32,905 bases of DNA, taken from the NCBI GenBank assembly GCA_021825925.1, contig JAKAFP010000011.1, positions 1-32,905 on the forward strand, given 5' to 3'. A model generated the notes under the pieces. It saw only the letters and a list, made by a program, of their open reading frames with translations, had not been told where the DNA came from and searched no databases. The position numbers and the translations under genes were made by a program. The stretch comes from Chloroflexota bacterium. GTDB lineage: Bacteria > Chloroflexota > Anaerolineae > Anaerolineales > Anaerolineaceae. Below, piece by piece: positions 1-7,144 of the stretch. The first letter of the stretch is position 1. Every line of letters starts with the position of its first letter.

Positions 1-126
1 TGAATACATTGACTACTACAACAACCACAGGATTAAGGTTAAACTAAAAGGACTGAGCCCTGTTCAATTCCGAACTCAGTCCTTCAATTCTACTTAATTA
101 CTGTCCAATTATTGGGGTGCACTACA
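1..126 (+). mobile_element. Right end of an IS3-family (IS150-like) insertion sequence
   Basis: The first 126 bases hold the C-terminal end of a transposase followed by a terminal inverted repeat. Read in reverse complement, the outer end is TGTAGTGCACCCCAATAATT followed by GGACAGT, the usual form of an IS150-subgroup terminus. The element ends at about 126, where the sequence changes into the reading frame of an RCC1-repeat protein. The left end lies outside the window, so the target duplication (3-4 bp expected for this family) cannot be checked. Confidence 0.85.
2..97 (+). CDS. IS3-family transposase OrfB, C-terminal fragment (cut by window edge)
   Basis: Only the last 31 codons and the stop are in the window. 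The peptide reads [20 protein letters not shown], then [11 protein letters not shown]. The [10 protein letters not shown]...[10 protein letters not shown] string is the typical C-terminus of IS3-family OrfB transposases, just after the last acidic residue of the DDE integrase (rve) domain. OrfB catalyses cut-out and insertion of the element through a circular intermediate. The stop is followed 3 bases later by the terminal inverted repeat, as is normal in these compact elements. The catalytic part lies upstream of the window, so activity cannot be judged. Confidence 0.85.
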   Translation, partial: EYIDYYNNHRIKVKLKGLSPVQFRTQSFNST

Positions 127-1766
127 CCAGTGGCTGTTTCGCTGCCCATACCATCGGCAGTTCGGAAGGAGGACATGAATTTAAAGTCACTCTGGGAAGC
201 AAAACGGATAACTACGGTGTGGATTCACAACCAACCGCGACACCGACCAACACCCCTACTAAAACAGCAACTGCAACCCCAACTGCCACTCCAACGCGAG
301 TGCCGCGGCACACTGCCACGCCGACCAATACGCCGACCAATACTGCCACTGCAACACCAGAAAACACGGCGACAGTAACTCCAACAGCTACTATAGAATT
401 TACAGCAACCCCTACCAATACAGGAACTCCTGAAGATACTGCCACTCCAGTTCCCACCAATACTCCAGAAGACACAGCGACCCCTGAGCCTACCAATACC
501 CCTCAGGATACTGCCACCCCGGAACCCACCAACACACCTCAGGATACGGCTACGCCTGAACCCACCAATACCCCGCAGGATACTGCCACACCGGAAAATA
601 CGCCGACTCAGGTTGTAACAGAGGTACCGACTGATGTTCCCACAGACAACCCCACTGATGTTCCAACGGTTGTGGTGACTTCGCCCCCAGTTGCTCTGGT
701 CATCCCCGTGACTGGTGCCACACCAACCGCTAAACCAAAACTGGTCATCCCTGTGACAGGCGCCGGAAGGATCATTGTGGCTGGCCTCGGACACACCTGT
801 ATGACCTATGGCAGTAATGTGGTTTGCTGGGGACTTAATTCCAGCGGACAATTAGGCAATGGAAAGACCGCCAACGAATTGGTACCTGTTTATGTCAAGA
901 ATGTTTCAGGCGATGGTAAATTGTCTGGTGTGGTCAACCTGACCGCTGGCAGCATCCACACCTGTGCATTGACCAGCAAGAACGAGGTTTATTGTTGGGG
1001 AGCTAACAGCTCAGGACAACTTGGCAACGGTTCCACCACCAATAGTTCACTACCTGTGCTGGTCACCGGACTTCCTTCCGATCAGATCGTTGCTCTTACT
1101 GCAGGCGAGAAATTCACCTGTGTTCAACTGAAAAATCAGGATGTATGGTGTTGGGGTGAGAATGGCAACGGCCAGCTCAATGACGGTACCACCACCAACC
1201 GAACCAGCCCTGTGAAATCTTTGCTCACTACCAAGCTCAGTGAGATCTCAGGTGGACAATCCAATCTCTTGGGCTCCGATGTTCTCTCATTGGATGCCTA
1301 CAGCAAAGCTCTGGCAGCCAAGGTCTCACAATTGGTTGGACCGCTCTCCATTTCGGCCAACCGCTGGGGTGAAACCGGATGTGCAGTTGCCTCCGATGGT
1401 ACTGTAAAGTGTTGGGGCAGCGACCTGGTATCTGCAGCTGTCAAAGATGCAGTGGCTGCCTTGAAAGTCGGCACCGGTATTGATCACAACTGTGTGATCA
1501 ACGATAACCTCACTGTTTCCTGCTGGGGTGCCAACACCCAGGGTGAATTGGGCAACGGAAACAATACCAACTCACAATCTGCAGTATTGGTCAAGAACCT
1601 GAACAAGGCCAATGACATTGCAGTGGGTGCCAACCACACCTGTGTTCTGCAGGGAAGCAACAACGTGGCCATCTGCTGGGGTGATAATACCTACGGTCAA
1701 CTTGGCGATAATTCAACCGTCGCGAGTAATGTTCCCATGTGGGTTTATCCTCCGATTGAAAATTAA
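117..1766 (+). CDS. RCC1-repeat surface protein with Thr/Pro-rich linker, 5' end removed by the IS3 insertion
   Basis: The open frame runs from inside the IS inverted repeat (a GTG at 117), but native sequence begins only at about 127, so the 5' end and any signal peptide are lost. Residues about 40-190 are a Thr/Pro-rich linker with five copies of a 12-residue unit ([12 protein letters not shown] type). Two VIPVTGA motifs follow at about 195-201 and 210-216. Residues about 218-549 hold six degenerate RCC1 (ATS1) repeats with the core HTC...V.CWG.N..GQLGNG; each has a cysteine pair. RCC1 repeats form beta-propellers; in bacteria such proteins are usually exported and of unknown ligand. The third and fourth units are spread apart by an insert near residues 370-430. 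A strong terminator follows. Probably a pseudogene now, unless the IS supplies expression. Confidence 0.8.
   Translation: MHYTSGCFAAHTIGSSEGGHEFKVTLGSKTDNYGVDSQPTATPTNTPTKTATATPTATPTRVPRHTATPTNTPTNTATATPENTATVTPTATIEFTATPTNTGTPEDTATPVPTNTPEDTATPEPTNTPQDTATPEPTNTPQDTATPEPTNTPQDTATPENTPTQVVTEVPTDVPTDNPTDVPTVVVTSPPVALVIPVTGATPTAKPKLVIPVTGAGRIIVAGLGHTCMTYGSNVVCWGLNSSGQLGNGKTANELVPVYVKNVSGDGKLSGVVNLTAGSIHTCALTSKNEVYCWGANSSGQLGNGSTTNSSLPVLVTGLPSDQIVALTAGEKFTCVQLKNQDVWCWGENGNGQLNDGTTTNRTSPVKSLLTTKLSEISGGQSNLLGSDVLSLDAYSKALAAKVSQLVGPLSISANRWGETGCAVASDGTVKCWGSDLVSAAVKDAVAALKVGTGIDHNCVINDNLTVSCWGANTQGELGNGNNTNSQSAVLVKNLNKANDIAVGANHTCVLQGSNNVAICWGDNTYGQLGDNSTVASNVPMWVYPPIEN
426..605 (+). repeat. 36-bp coding tandem repeat (five copies) in the Thr/Pro linker
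   Basis: Five consecutive copies of a 12-codon unit encode [36 protein letters not shown] (twice) and [12 protein letters not shown]. The copies differ at synonymous positions, so this is a maintained protein repeat, not a very recent DNA expansion. It forms the stalk between the lost N-terminus and the RCC1 propeller. Confidence 0.8.
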
Positions 1767-1785
1767 ACATACTCAATTCAAAGAG

Positions 1786-1818
1786 CACCCTCCAGATTTA
1801 GTTCTGGAGGGTGTTTTT
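1786..1818 (+). terminator. Rho-independent terminator after the RCC1 gene
   Basis: A perfect 11-bp stem (CACCCTCCAGA / TCTGGAGGGTG) with a 6-base loop is followed by five T. It starts 20 bases after the stop of the RCC1-repeat gene. Confidence 0.9.
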
Positions 1819-1865
1819 CTTTAATTACAACCCTGGTGATGGTGGGTCTCAGGTTTTGTTTACCC

Positions 1866-1892
1866 CTCCCATAGCGTAATACACTACGGGAG
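1866..1892. repeat. Imperfect inverted repeat between the convergent RCC1 and MerR genes
   Basis: CTCCCATAGCG and CACTACGGGAG pair over 11 positions with two non-Watson-Crick pairs and a 5-base loop. It lies 13 bases past the MerR stop codon on that gene's downstream side. There is no T-run, so a terminator role is uncertain. Confidence 0.3.
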
Positions 1893-1904
1893 TTGTAAGC
1901 ACAG

Positions 1905-3233
1905 CTATTTTATCGGTTCATAAATATACATGATCGAATCAGCTTCAAAATTATTGAAGTTTTCATCGTAGACCTCCATATCGTAGCCACCGGTGGGCTT
2001 CATACCCGAACGGGGAAACCATTCATTTGCGATCAGATGATAGGTGTTCATCAGGGTTTCCTTGCCGCCACGATGTTCAAAAACAGCATACTTGTTTTCA
2101 GGGACATCCACCACCAGCATGCCAGCCGGTGGCACCGCGTCCGCGGCAACCTTGAAACCGGCAACATACTCAAACACCCCGTCAGGAGCATCGGAGGGCA
2201 TTAAACAAACCCCAAAAGCACATTGGCCGATCACCGGGATCTCATTGTAGCGTGGATTAAGTTCACCCCACAGGTCAGAGATCTCACCATTTTCATTTTT
2301 GCCGCGATACTTCATACCCATTACCTTGAAGGCTGGTAAAGTTTCAAATTTTACGGGTTCCATTTTTAGCTCCTTTTGCTTGGTCAATTCGTCACCGTCC
2401 GCAGGCTCGCAGTGTACTGGAACCTGAATTTCAACAACCCGATCAGTGAGAGGTGTCTCGGGGGTCTCTCCGAGGTAAACAAGACGTGTTTCACCGCATG
2501 AGCGGTATCCATTTAATTCCATCCAGTTGAGCAGTTCTGTTTGTGGCACTTGCCCGGCAACGCCACCCAACAGGCAGGCAGCCAATTGAATTTCAGGCAG
2601 ACGGCTCAATCGCACGGGTCCAGCGTTTGTTTTGTCACTTTTATTTGCAGTGCCTTCAACCTGAACCCCAAGATGGAAATCCACCATATTATCGGTAAAC
2701 TGGCTGTCTTTTAACAGACTAAACCAAGGTCCAACGATGCGGATGTGATGCTCATTGCACCAGGCATGGATCAAATGACGTAATCCTTCGCGGGCATCTT
2801 CAGCCTGTTCAATGGTTGCAGCCCTTGAGCGTGCCCAGGCCGTCAAACAAGATTGGATCGGTTTTAAAAGGACAACATTTCCACTGGTAACTCCTTCGGA
2901 TTCGATCTGGTCAAGTCGTTTCTCGATCCTCGCCAGGCGCTGCTGTTCCTCAAACAAATGTTGTTTCAGCTCAACTTTTTTTAATCGCAACATGCCTCTC
3001 AACTCATCTGCAGACACGCCACTGATCAACAAGTGTTTGATTTGATCCAGGGTGAATCCCAAATCTTTCAGTGCCAAAACACGATTAAGTTGGGATAACT
3101 GATCGAGCGTGTAATAACGGTACCCGCTATAGCGGTCTATCCATACAGGTTCGAGTAATCCTTCCTTGGCATAGTGCCTTAAGGTTTTAACCGACACATG
3201 TGCGATGCGAGAAAAGTCACCGATCTTGAACAC
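1905..3233 (-). CDS. MerR-family transcriptional activator with two GyrI-like effector-binding domains (BmrR/BltR type)
   Basis: Residues 1-70 are a MerR winged helix (FKIGDFSRIAHVSVKTLRHY, then EGLLEP and GYRYY), followed by a coiled-coil dimerisation helix to about residue 110. Residues about 118-280 are a first GyrI-like ligand domain (FSLL, DFHLGV, NGYR, VVEIQVPV). Residues 291-442 are a second one. MerR activators bend over-long promoters when the effector domain binds a ligand, often a hydrophobic cation or drug. I chose the GTG at 3233 because AGGAGG lies 6 bases upstream and the protein then begins MFKIGDFS as in the family. A TTG at 3272 would lie between the promoter's -10 and -35 boxes. 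Usual family members have one effector domain; this one is longer (442 residues). The promoter carries its own likely operator, so it is probably self-regulated. Confidence 0.88.
   Translation of the reverse strand: MFKIGDFSRIAHVSVKTLRHYAKEGLLEPVWIDRYSGYRYYTLDQLSQLNRVLALKDLGFTLDQIKHLLISGVSADELRGMLRLKKVELKQHLFEEQQRLARIEKRLDQIESEGVTSGNVVLLKPIQSCLTAWARSRAATIEQAEDAREGLRHLIHAWCNEHHIRIVGPWFSLLKDSQFTDNMVDFHLGVQVEGTANKSDKTNAGPVRLSRLPEIQLAACLLGGVAGQVPQTELLNWMELNGYRSCGETRLVYLGETPETPLTDRVVEIQVPVHCEPADGDELTKQKELKMEPVKFETLPAFKVMGMKYRGKNENGEISDLWGELNPRYNEIPVIGQCAFGVCLMPSDAPDGVFEYVAGFKVAADAVPPAGMLVVDVPENKYAVFEHRGGKETLMNTYHLIANEWFPRSGMKPTGGYDMEVYDENFNNFEADSIMYIYEPIK
2361..2376 (-). promoter_or_regulatory. 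Internal ribosome-binding site and ATG for a free second GyrI-like domain
   Basis: Inside the MerR gene, in frame, the strand reads AAAGGAGCTAAAAATGGAAC. An AAGGAG core stands six bases before an ATG (codon 291). Translation from it would give a 152-residue single GyrI-like domain (2363 down to 1905). This resembles the TipAL/TipAS arrangement, where a MerR activator gene also yields its ligand-binding domain alone. Alternatively it is the relic of a gene fusion. Confidence 0.55.
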
Positions 3234-3263
3234 TTGATCCTCCTGATGGCCATCAGTGTTTGA

Positions 3264-3294
3264 AGCATACAACCTCCCCTTGGGGGAGAGTCAA
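3264..3294 (-). promoter_or_regulatory. MerR-type promoter with 19-bp spacer and dyad operator
   Basis: On the minus strand TTGACT (3294-3289) and TATGCT (3269-3264) are separated by 19 bp. The spacer contains CTCCCCCAAGGGGAG, a near-perfect dyad. The 19-bp spacer with a central GC-rich dyad is the hallmark of promoters activated by MerR proteins of the BmrR/BltR/TipA group. Transcription would begin near 3257, leaving a leader of about 24 bases with the AGGAGG site. Confidence 0.8.
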
Positions 3295-3320
3295 GGGTGA
3301 AAATAGTAGCAAATCCAAAG

Positions 3321-3334
3321 TATGATATATCATA
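3321..3334. promoter_or_regulatory. 14-bp perfect palindrome upstream of the small membrane protein
   Basis: TATGATATATCATA is its own reverse complement and sits 26 bp before the start at 3360, in the divergent spacer with the MerR gene. It could be an operator or may just reflect the AT-rich spacer. No clear -35/-10 pair was found next to it. Confidence 0.3.
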
Positions 3335-3359
3335 ATTAAAAAGTAATTGGGAGGTTGAT

Positions 3360-3710
3360 ATGTATGAAAAGCACTATGAACCATTATTGCCGCGAACTCA
3401 ATTCATCATCCGCATATTATCACATTTACTAACCGGGTTGGGCATCCTGGCCATCTCACTCGGGATCGGCGTCTTGGGATATCATGGCTTCGAGCATCTT
3501 TCATGGTTGGATTCCTTATTGAACGCTTCCATGATCCTGGGTGGAATGGGGCCGGTGAATACCCTTCAATCGGATGGTGGCAAGTGGTTTGCATCTTTTT
3601 ATGCTTTATTCTCAGGGATGATCTTTTTGGGCATCTTCGGCATTATTATTGCACCGGTAATCCATCGGTTGTTACATCTCATGCATCTGGATGAAACAGA
3701 GGATAAATAA
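3360..3710 (+). CDS. Small membrane protein resembling a two-TM ion channel pore
   Basis: The 116-residue protein has a transmembrane helix at about 15-40, a short re-entrant-like segment at about 50-65 (LLNASMILGGMGPVNTL) and a second helix at about 76-100 (FYALFSGMIFLGIFGIIIAP). It ends with a His-rich cytosolic tail. The TM-pore helix-TM layout resembles Ion_trans_2 potassium channels, but the filter (T-V-G-Y-G) is not present; GGMGP stands in its place. I therefore do not call it a potassium channel. A GGGAGG site lies 6 bases before the ATG. It is divergent from the MerR regulator and could be one of its targets, though the shared spacer shows a MerR promoter only on the other strand. 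Conserved hypothetical; function unknown. Confidence 0.7.
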   Translation: MYEKHYEPLLPRTQFIIRILSHLLTGLGILAISLGIGVLGYHGFEHLSWLDSLLNASMILGGMGPVNTLQSDGGKWFASFYALFSGMIFLGIFGIIIAPVIHRLLHLMHLDETEDK

Positions 3711-3776
3711 GTCCCTGTAAAAAATGCGTATAGACGAGATAACAAAGCTGTGGGTAGAAATCAGGGATTATGTCTA

Positions 3777-3782
3777 TATAAT
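3777..3782 (+). promoter_or_regulatory. Likely -10 box of the FN3-like lipoprotein gene
   Basis: TATAAT lies 33 bp before the start at 3816, leaving a leader of about 27 bases with GGAGGAGG. No good -35 box is seen. Confidence 0.4.
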
Positions 3783-3815
3783 AAAAATGGTAATCTGTTC
3801 GTTGGAGGAGGAATT

Positions 3816-5642
3816 ATGGGCAAACGTATTTGGCTTTTATTGGTCATCATCGTATTAACCCTGTCTACGGGTTGCAGTACATTATTATCAGGTATAACTC
3901 AACCAACATCCGCTGGGCCATCCCTGGATGAAATTTCGACACTGTCTGCATTGGCAACCCAAGCCTATTCAACTCCAACGCTCGATTTATCCATCCCTTT
4001 GATGCCGACTTCCACACCTTTTCTTGAAGTAGAGGGGCAGGGAGGGGAAGCAACCAGTGAAAACAGCTCGTCAGGTGATGATAATCCAATAAAAACCGCA
4101 ATCCCTGGAGAAATAAAGATCACAGGGATAACTCAAAAATCACCTGGAGTGGCTCAAGTAAATTGGGATTCCTCCGGTGAATTTCCCTTTGGATACAAAA
4201 TTGTTTTTACTGACGTTCAATCTTATCCGACGTATCCAGAGAGTTCTTATACTTCAATCTATTCTCCTACAGCCAAAACAGGTTTGATCAGCTATTCCCC
4301 TGATCGGATCTATTATGTAAGAGTATGCCGCTTTATTGTTGATAAGTGTGATATCTACAGCGATCTTGGAATTTTTGCTTTTGCACCACCAACGGCCACT
4401 CCAAAACCCACAAAAACAACATCCAATGTTGTAGCCACTGGCGGAACATCCGTTCCTTATGACTCCACGCTTATTATTGATCTAATAAAATCGGCTGGTA
4501 CTGGAAAAGCTTACTTTGCCTGGACGGACAAGAGTTCGAGCCCGAAAGGGTATAAGATCGTTTACTCATCCAGCTCCCAAGTTCCGACATATGGAACGGA
4601 TGCCTATTTTTACATAGCCGATTCAACACTGCGTTCTGCTTATATAGATGGCAGCAGCAATACGAAATATTACTATCGCATCTGCAGATTTGATGGAACC
4701 AAATGTACTGCATACTCGGCTGTTTATGCTTTTACTTTCCCAACATATTCGATCACCAGCACTGCCGACAGTTCAACAATTACGATAACATCCATCACTG
4801 ATACTTCAACCGGGGTTGCCCAGGTGAATTGGACGGCGAGTGGATCATTCCCCAACGGGTTCAAGATCTTGTATTCAAAAACAACGGCATTGCCAACTTT
4901 GGCAGACAGTTACACTGTTGTGAGTGACGGTACACTTCGACTTGGAAGTATTACCGGGGATCCTTCGGCAACTTATCATGTCAGGGTATGTAAATATTCG
5001 GGTGGTGAGTGTGTTGTGTATTCGCCGGTGGTTGATTTCACTTTTGCTGCCGATCCCGCTGTGATCACCATTACAGGTCTTGTAGATAACTCCTCAGTAG
5101 TGGGATCCATTGATCTGGATTGGACTGCAACAGGTACTTTTTCAAATGGTTTTAAAGTATTGTATTCAACCAGTCAATCCACACCGACCTATGAAAACGC
5201 ATCAGTAATGGCTATCCCAAGTGGAAGCACAAGAACTGCGACCATCACCGGTTCAGGCAATACTCATTATTACGTAAGGGTTTGTAAATCGAGTGGTACT
5301 GGTTGTGGTGTTTATTCCAATATTGTGGAATTTACAACCCGCACTGCAGATGTTGTTCTAACTGAGGATGGCGTAACCCCGTTTACATACGATTGGTCGT
5401 TGCCAGGTGGTGATGCAGACAACACTGATGGCTACTATATCTTCTGGGCTCAGGACCTTATTGCTCCAGTATGGTCCTCTGGTTTAACCACCCAGGAATC
5501 TGCTACGGCGTCTCTCAGAACACTAACTCTTGCTGCTGCGCCATTGTCGTCTGGTAATTATATTGTCCGATTGTGTGTTTATGTTGCAAGTGGACCTTCA
5601 TGTTCAGGATATTCAAATACGATCAAAGTGATCGTTCCATAA
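3816..5642 (+). CDS. Lipoprotein with five fibronectin type III-like repeats
   Basis: The 608-residue protein starts with a lipoprotein signal peptide (KR, hydrophobic core, LSTGC with Cys20 as lipid site). A Ser/Gly-rich spacer reaches about residue 95. Then come five beta-rich repeats of about 100 residues. Each has a VNW-type core (GVAQVNWTASGSFPNGFKIL), a YYVRVC strand and a second cysteine 5-7 residues on, ending in YS....F.F. This is the shape of FN3 domains, with an extra Cys pair in strands F-G that may form a disulfide. The repeats suggest a surface adhesin or scaffold; no catalytic motif is visible. I chose ATG 3816 because GGAGGAGG is 5 bases upstream and the signal peptide starts there; the longer frame (from 3750) has no such site. 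A short TPKPTKTT linker separates repeats one and two. Confidence 0.8.
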   Translation: MGKRIWLLLVIIVLTLSTGCSTLLSGITQPTSAGPSLDEISTLSALATQAYSTPTLDLSIPLMPTSTPFLEVEGQGGEATSENSSSGDDNPIKTAIPGEIKITGITQKSPGVAQVNWDSSGEFPFGYKIVFTDVQSYPTYPESSYTSIYSPTAKTGLISYSPDRIYYVRVCRFIVDKCDIYSDLGIFAFAPPTATPKPTKTTSNVVATGGTSVPYDSTLIIDLIKSAGTGKAYFAWTDKSSSPKGYKIVYSSSSQVPTYGTDAYFYIADSTLRSAYIDGSSNTKYYYRICRFDGTKCTAYSAVYAFTFPTYSITSTADSSTITITSITDTSTGVAQVNWTASGSFPNGFKILYSKTTALPTLADSYTVVSDGTLRLGSITGDPSATYHVRVCKYSGGECVVYSPVVDFTFAADPAVITITGLVDNSSVVGSIDLDWTATGTFSNGFKVLYSTSQSTPTYENASVMAIPSGSTRTATITGSGNTHYYVRVCKSSGTGCGVYSNIVEFTTRTADVVLTEDGVTPFTYDWSLPGGDADNTDGYYIFWAQDLIAPVWSSGLTTQESATASLRTLTLAAAPLSSGNYIVRLCVYVASGPSCSGYSNTIKVIVP

Positions 5643-5665
5643 AATTACATATAAACAATATTAAA

Positions 5666-5695
5666 AGGCTGCCCCTTTGCTTTTCGGGACAGCCT
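5666..5695 (+). terminator. Hairpin downstream of the FN3-like lipoprotein gene
   Basis: AGGCTGCCCC and CGGGACAGCCT form a long stem with one mismatch and a T-rich loop, 24 bases after the stop. The T-run after it is poor (CTGATTT), so it may act weakly. The rest of 5696-5930 is AT-rich and shows no gene. Confidence 0.5.
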
Positions 5696-5935
5696 CTGAT
5701 TTAAGAGGCGTATAGCTTCAGAGTAAATTAATCGTCAAATGTATGGTTTTGATAAAACAGTTTGAATTTGGCGGTGTTTGCCAATTAATATAGTTTTTAT
5801 GAAATGTTAATCAAAGGGCTAAGCTGAAGTATGACCTGGAAATCTAAATTCTTTTTGTTTTATATCTAGGACCACATTCTTAGCATATATTATTATCAGA
5901 TCAATGTGGATAATCTTTAGAGGATAAAGCATGTG

Positions 5936-5941
5936 TATAAT
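5936..5941 (+). promoter_or_regulatory. Likely -10 box of the two-repeat secreted protein gene
   Basis: TATAAT lies 36 bp before the ATG at 5977, with AGAGAGG between them as ribosome site. No convincing -35 box is present. It is the only promoter-like element in the roughly 330-base gap 5643-5976. Confidence 0.4.
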
Positions 5942-5976
5942 GAAAAAGTGATTCTTATTTCAAAAGAGAGGAAAAA

Positions 5977-6729
5977 ATGAAAAAATCATTCTCAGTGCTT
6001 TTTGTACTCGTTGTTGTCCTAGGTGTGTCTCTCGTGAATGTTCAATTCACAGTTAAAGCTGAAATGAATTCAATTTTTGCTCCTGGAGAATGGCAGGTCC
6101 CGACATCAGTAAAAGCAAAAGCTGTAGATGTAACAGCAGATGGGGCACCTTCATATTTGCAACTCGTCACAAATGGTATTACGATCAATGCACCAGCAAA
6201 GATTTGTCATCAATTTACAGGTGCACAATATGACTGGGTTGCGGAAGTCAGACAGTTGGTTGATGAGACCTGGGTTAAGGTTAAGACCACAACAACGCTA
6301 GTCAATACGAGTGGAGAGAGCGTTTTTACAGCCTGTGCGCAGGCAAAGAAAGCTGGTACTTATGCATTATTTGCCTATTATCACGTTGCGGTTGCAGATG
6401 TAGGTCCTGGGAATGAAGATACTTGTGAAAACTCTGATAAATGGACTCGCGGCACTGTAACAATTTTGGATATGCTCAATAATCCGGCACCTGAATGGCT
6501 TGACCTTTATTCCAATGGTATAAAAGTTGCCAGCAGTGGCGAAATCTGTCATCCTATCCCCGCAGGAGTTACGAACATGGTGGCAGAGATCTGGGAATTG
6601 AAATCTGGTGTTTGGACGAAAATAAAAACAACTAATAAATACATACCGCCAATTGATGGTGTTTACATGGCTTGCGCAAAAGCTCCAGAAGCTGGAATTT
6701 ATGCCCTTTTTGGATATATTTCAAATTAA
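5977..6729 (+). CDS. Secreted protein with two copies of an unrecognised ~80-residue domain
   Basis: The 250-residue protein has a signal peptide (MKKSFSVLFVLVVVLGVSL, cleavage near residue 28, VKA). Two copies of a domain follow, at about 53-130 and 167-247. Each copy has AP[SE][YW]L.L...GI, then IC[H].[FP], then AE[VI].[QE]L....W.K[VI].TT, then [VY].ACA.A..AG.YALF. There are two conserved cysteines per copy. I do not recognise the domain. The same domain, again twice, is found in the gene at 22471-23187. The absence of acidic or His clusters argues against a simple enzyme; a binding or wall-associated role is possible. It has its own promoter and terminator, so it is expressed alone. The start has an AGAGAGG site 7 bases upstream. 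Confidence 0.75.
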   Translation: MKKSFSVLFVLVVVLGVSLVNVQFTVKAEMNSIFAPGEWQVPTSVKAKAVDVTADGAPSYLQLVTNGITINAPAKICHQFTGAQYDWVAEVRQLVDETWVKVKTTTTLVNTSGESVFTACAQAKKAGTYALFAYYHVAVADVGPGNEDTCENSDKWTRGTVTILDMLNNPAPEWLDLYSNGIKVASSGEICHPIPAGVTNMVAEIWELKSGVWTKIKTTNKYIPPIDGVYMACAKAPEAGIYALFGYISN

Positions 6730-6742
6730 TTAAACAAACTGA

Positions 6743-6785
6743 AAAAAAGGCTGCCTTTACTTTGCATAAAAGGCAGCCTTTTTTG
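6743..6785. terminator. Bidirectional terminator between convergent genes
   Basis: AAGGCTGCCTT pairs with AAGGCAGCCTT, extended by A-run/T-run pairing on both sides. It serves the plus-strand gene ending at 6729 and, read backwards, the minus-strand gene ending at 6787. Confidence 0.85.
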
Positions 6786-6786
6786 T

Positions 6787-7131
6787 TTAAACTGTACCGC
6801 CGTAGCGGTGATTGGCAAGCGGGATCACGTTGATGACAGGTTCTTCGTAGGGATGGGCTACACGCACTGCCTGGATGGCTTCCGCCAGGTTTTCTTCCCG
6901 GCAGTTGATCTCTATCTTGCATTCGGTACCCAGTATCAGTTTACCAACCTCACCAAAAGCCGGTTTAGCGCCCTCCAGAGGCCTGTAGCTGCCCTGAACC
7001 TGCAGAATGGTACTACAGTGGTCATAATTGCCAACTTCGCCTGCATGAGCCCCTGCCAGGGCTTCGAGGATCTCATCCACGTTCTCCTCAGGGCAGAAAA
7101 TTTCCAATTTGAAAAAAGGGCTGTAATTCAT
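6787..7131 (-). CDS. Stand-alone YqfO-type PII-like domain protein (COG3323)
   Basis: The 114-residue protein begins FFKLEIFCPEENVDEILEAL and contains GAHAGEVGNYDHCS and an end of AVRVAHPYEEPVINVIPL. This matches the domain inserted in some Nif3-like proteins such as Bacillus YqfO, with a PII/CutA-like fold, here encoded alone. The conserved HAGEVGNYDHC and HPYEEP segments line the presumed ligand cleft; the ligand is not known. The start ATG has GGAAG about 8 bases upstream. It lies 13 bp downstream of the zinc-ribbon membrane protein gene on the same strand, so the two are probably one operon. Confidence 0.75.
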   Translation of the reverse strand: MNYSPFFKLEIFCPEENVDEILEALAGAHAGEVGNYDHCSTILQVQGSYRPLEGAKPAFGEVGKLILGTECKIEINCREENLAEAIQAVRVAHPYEEPVINVIPLANHRYGGTV

Positions 7132-7144
7132 TTAGACACTTCCA

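Noticed and set aside
426..605. Regular 36-bp spacing looked like a CRISPR array
   Set aside because: The repeats are directly adjacent with no spacers and keep a reading frame; it is a protein repeat.
212..851. Long minus-strand reading frames opposite the Thr/Pro linker
   Set aside because: They are mirror frames of the repeat-rich coding sequence, with low-complexity Val/Gly or Cys/Arg/Gly products and no ribosome site.
3234..3272. Upstream TTG start of the MerR regulator
   Set aside because: It lies between the -10 and -35 boxes of the gene's promoter and would not be in the mRNA.
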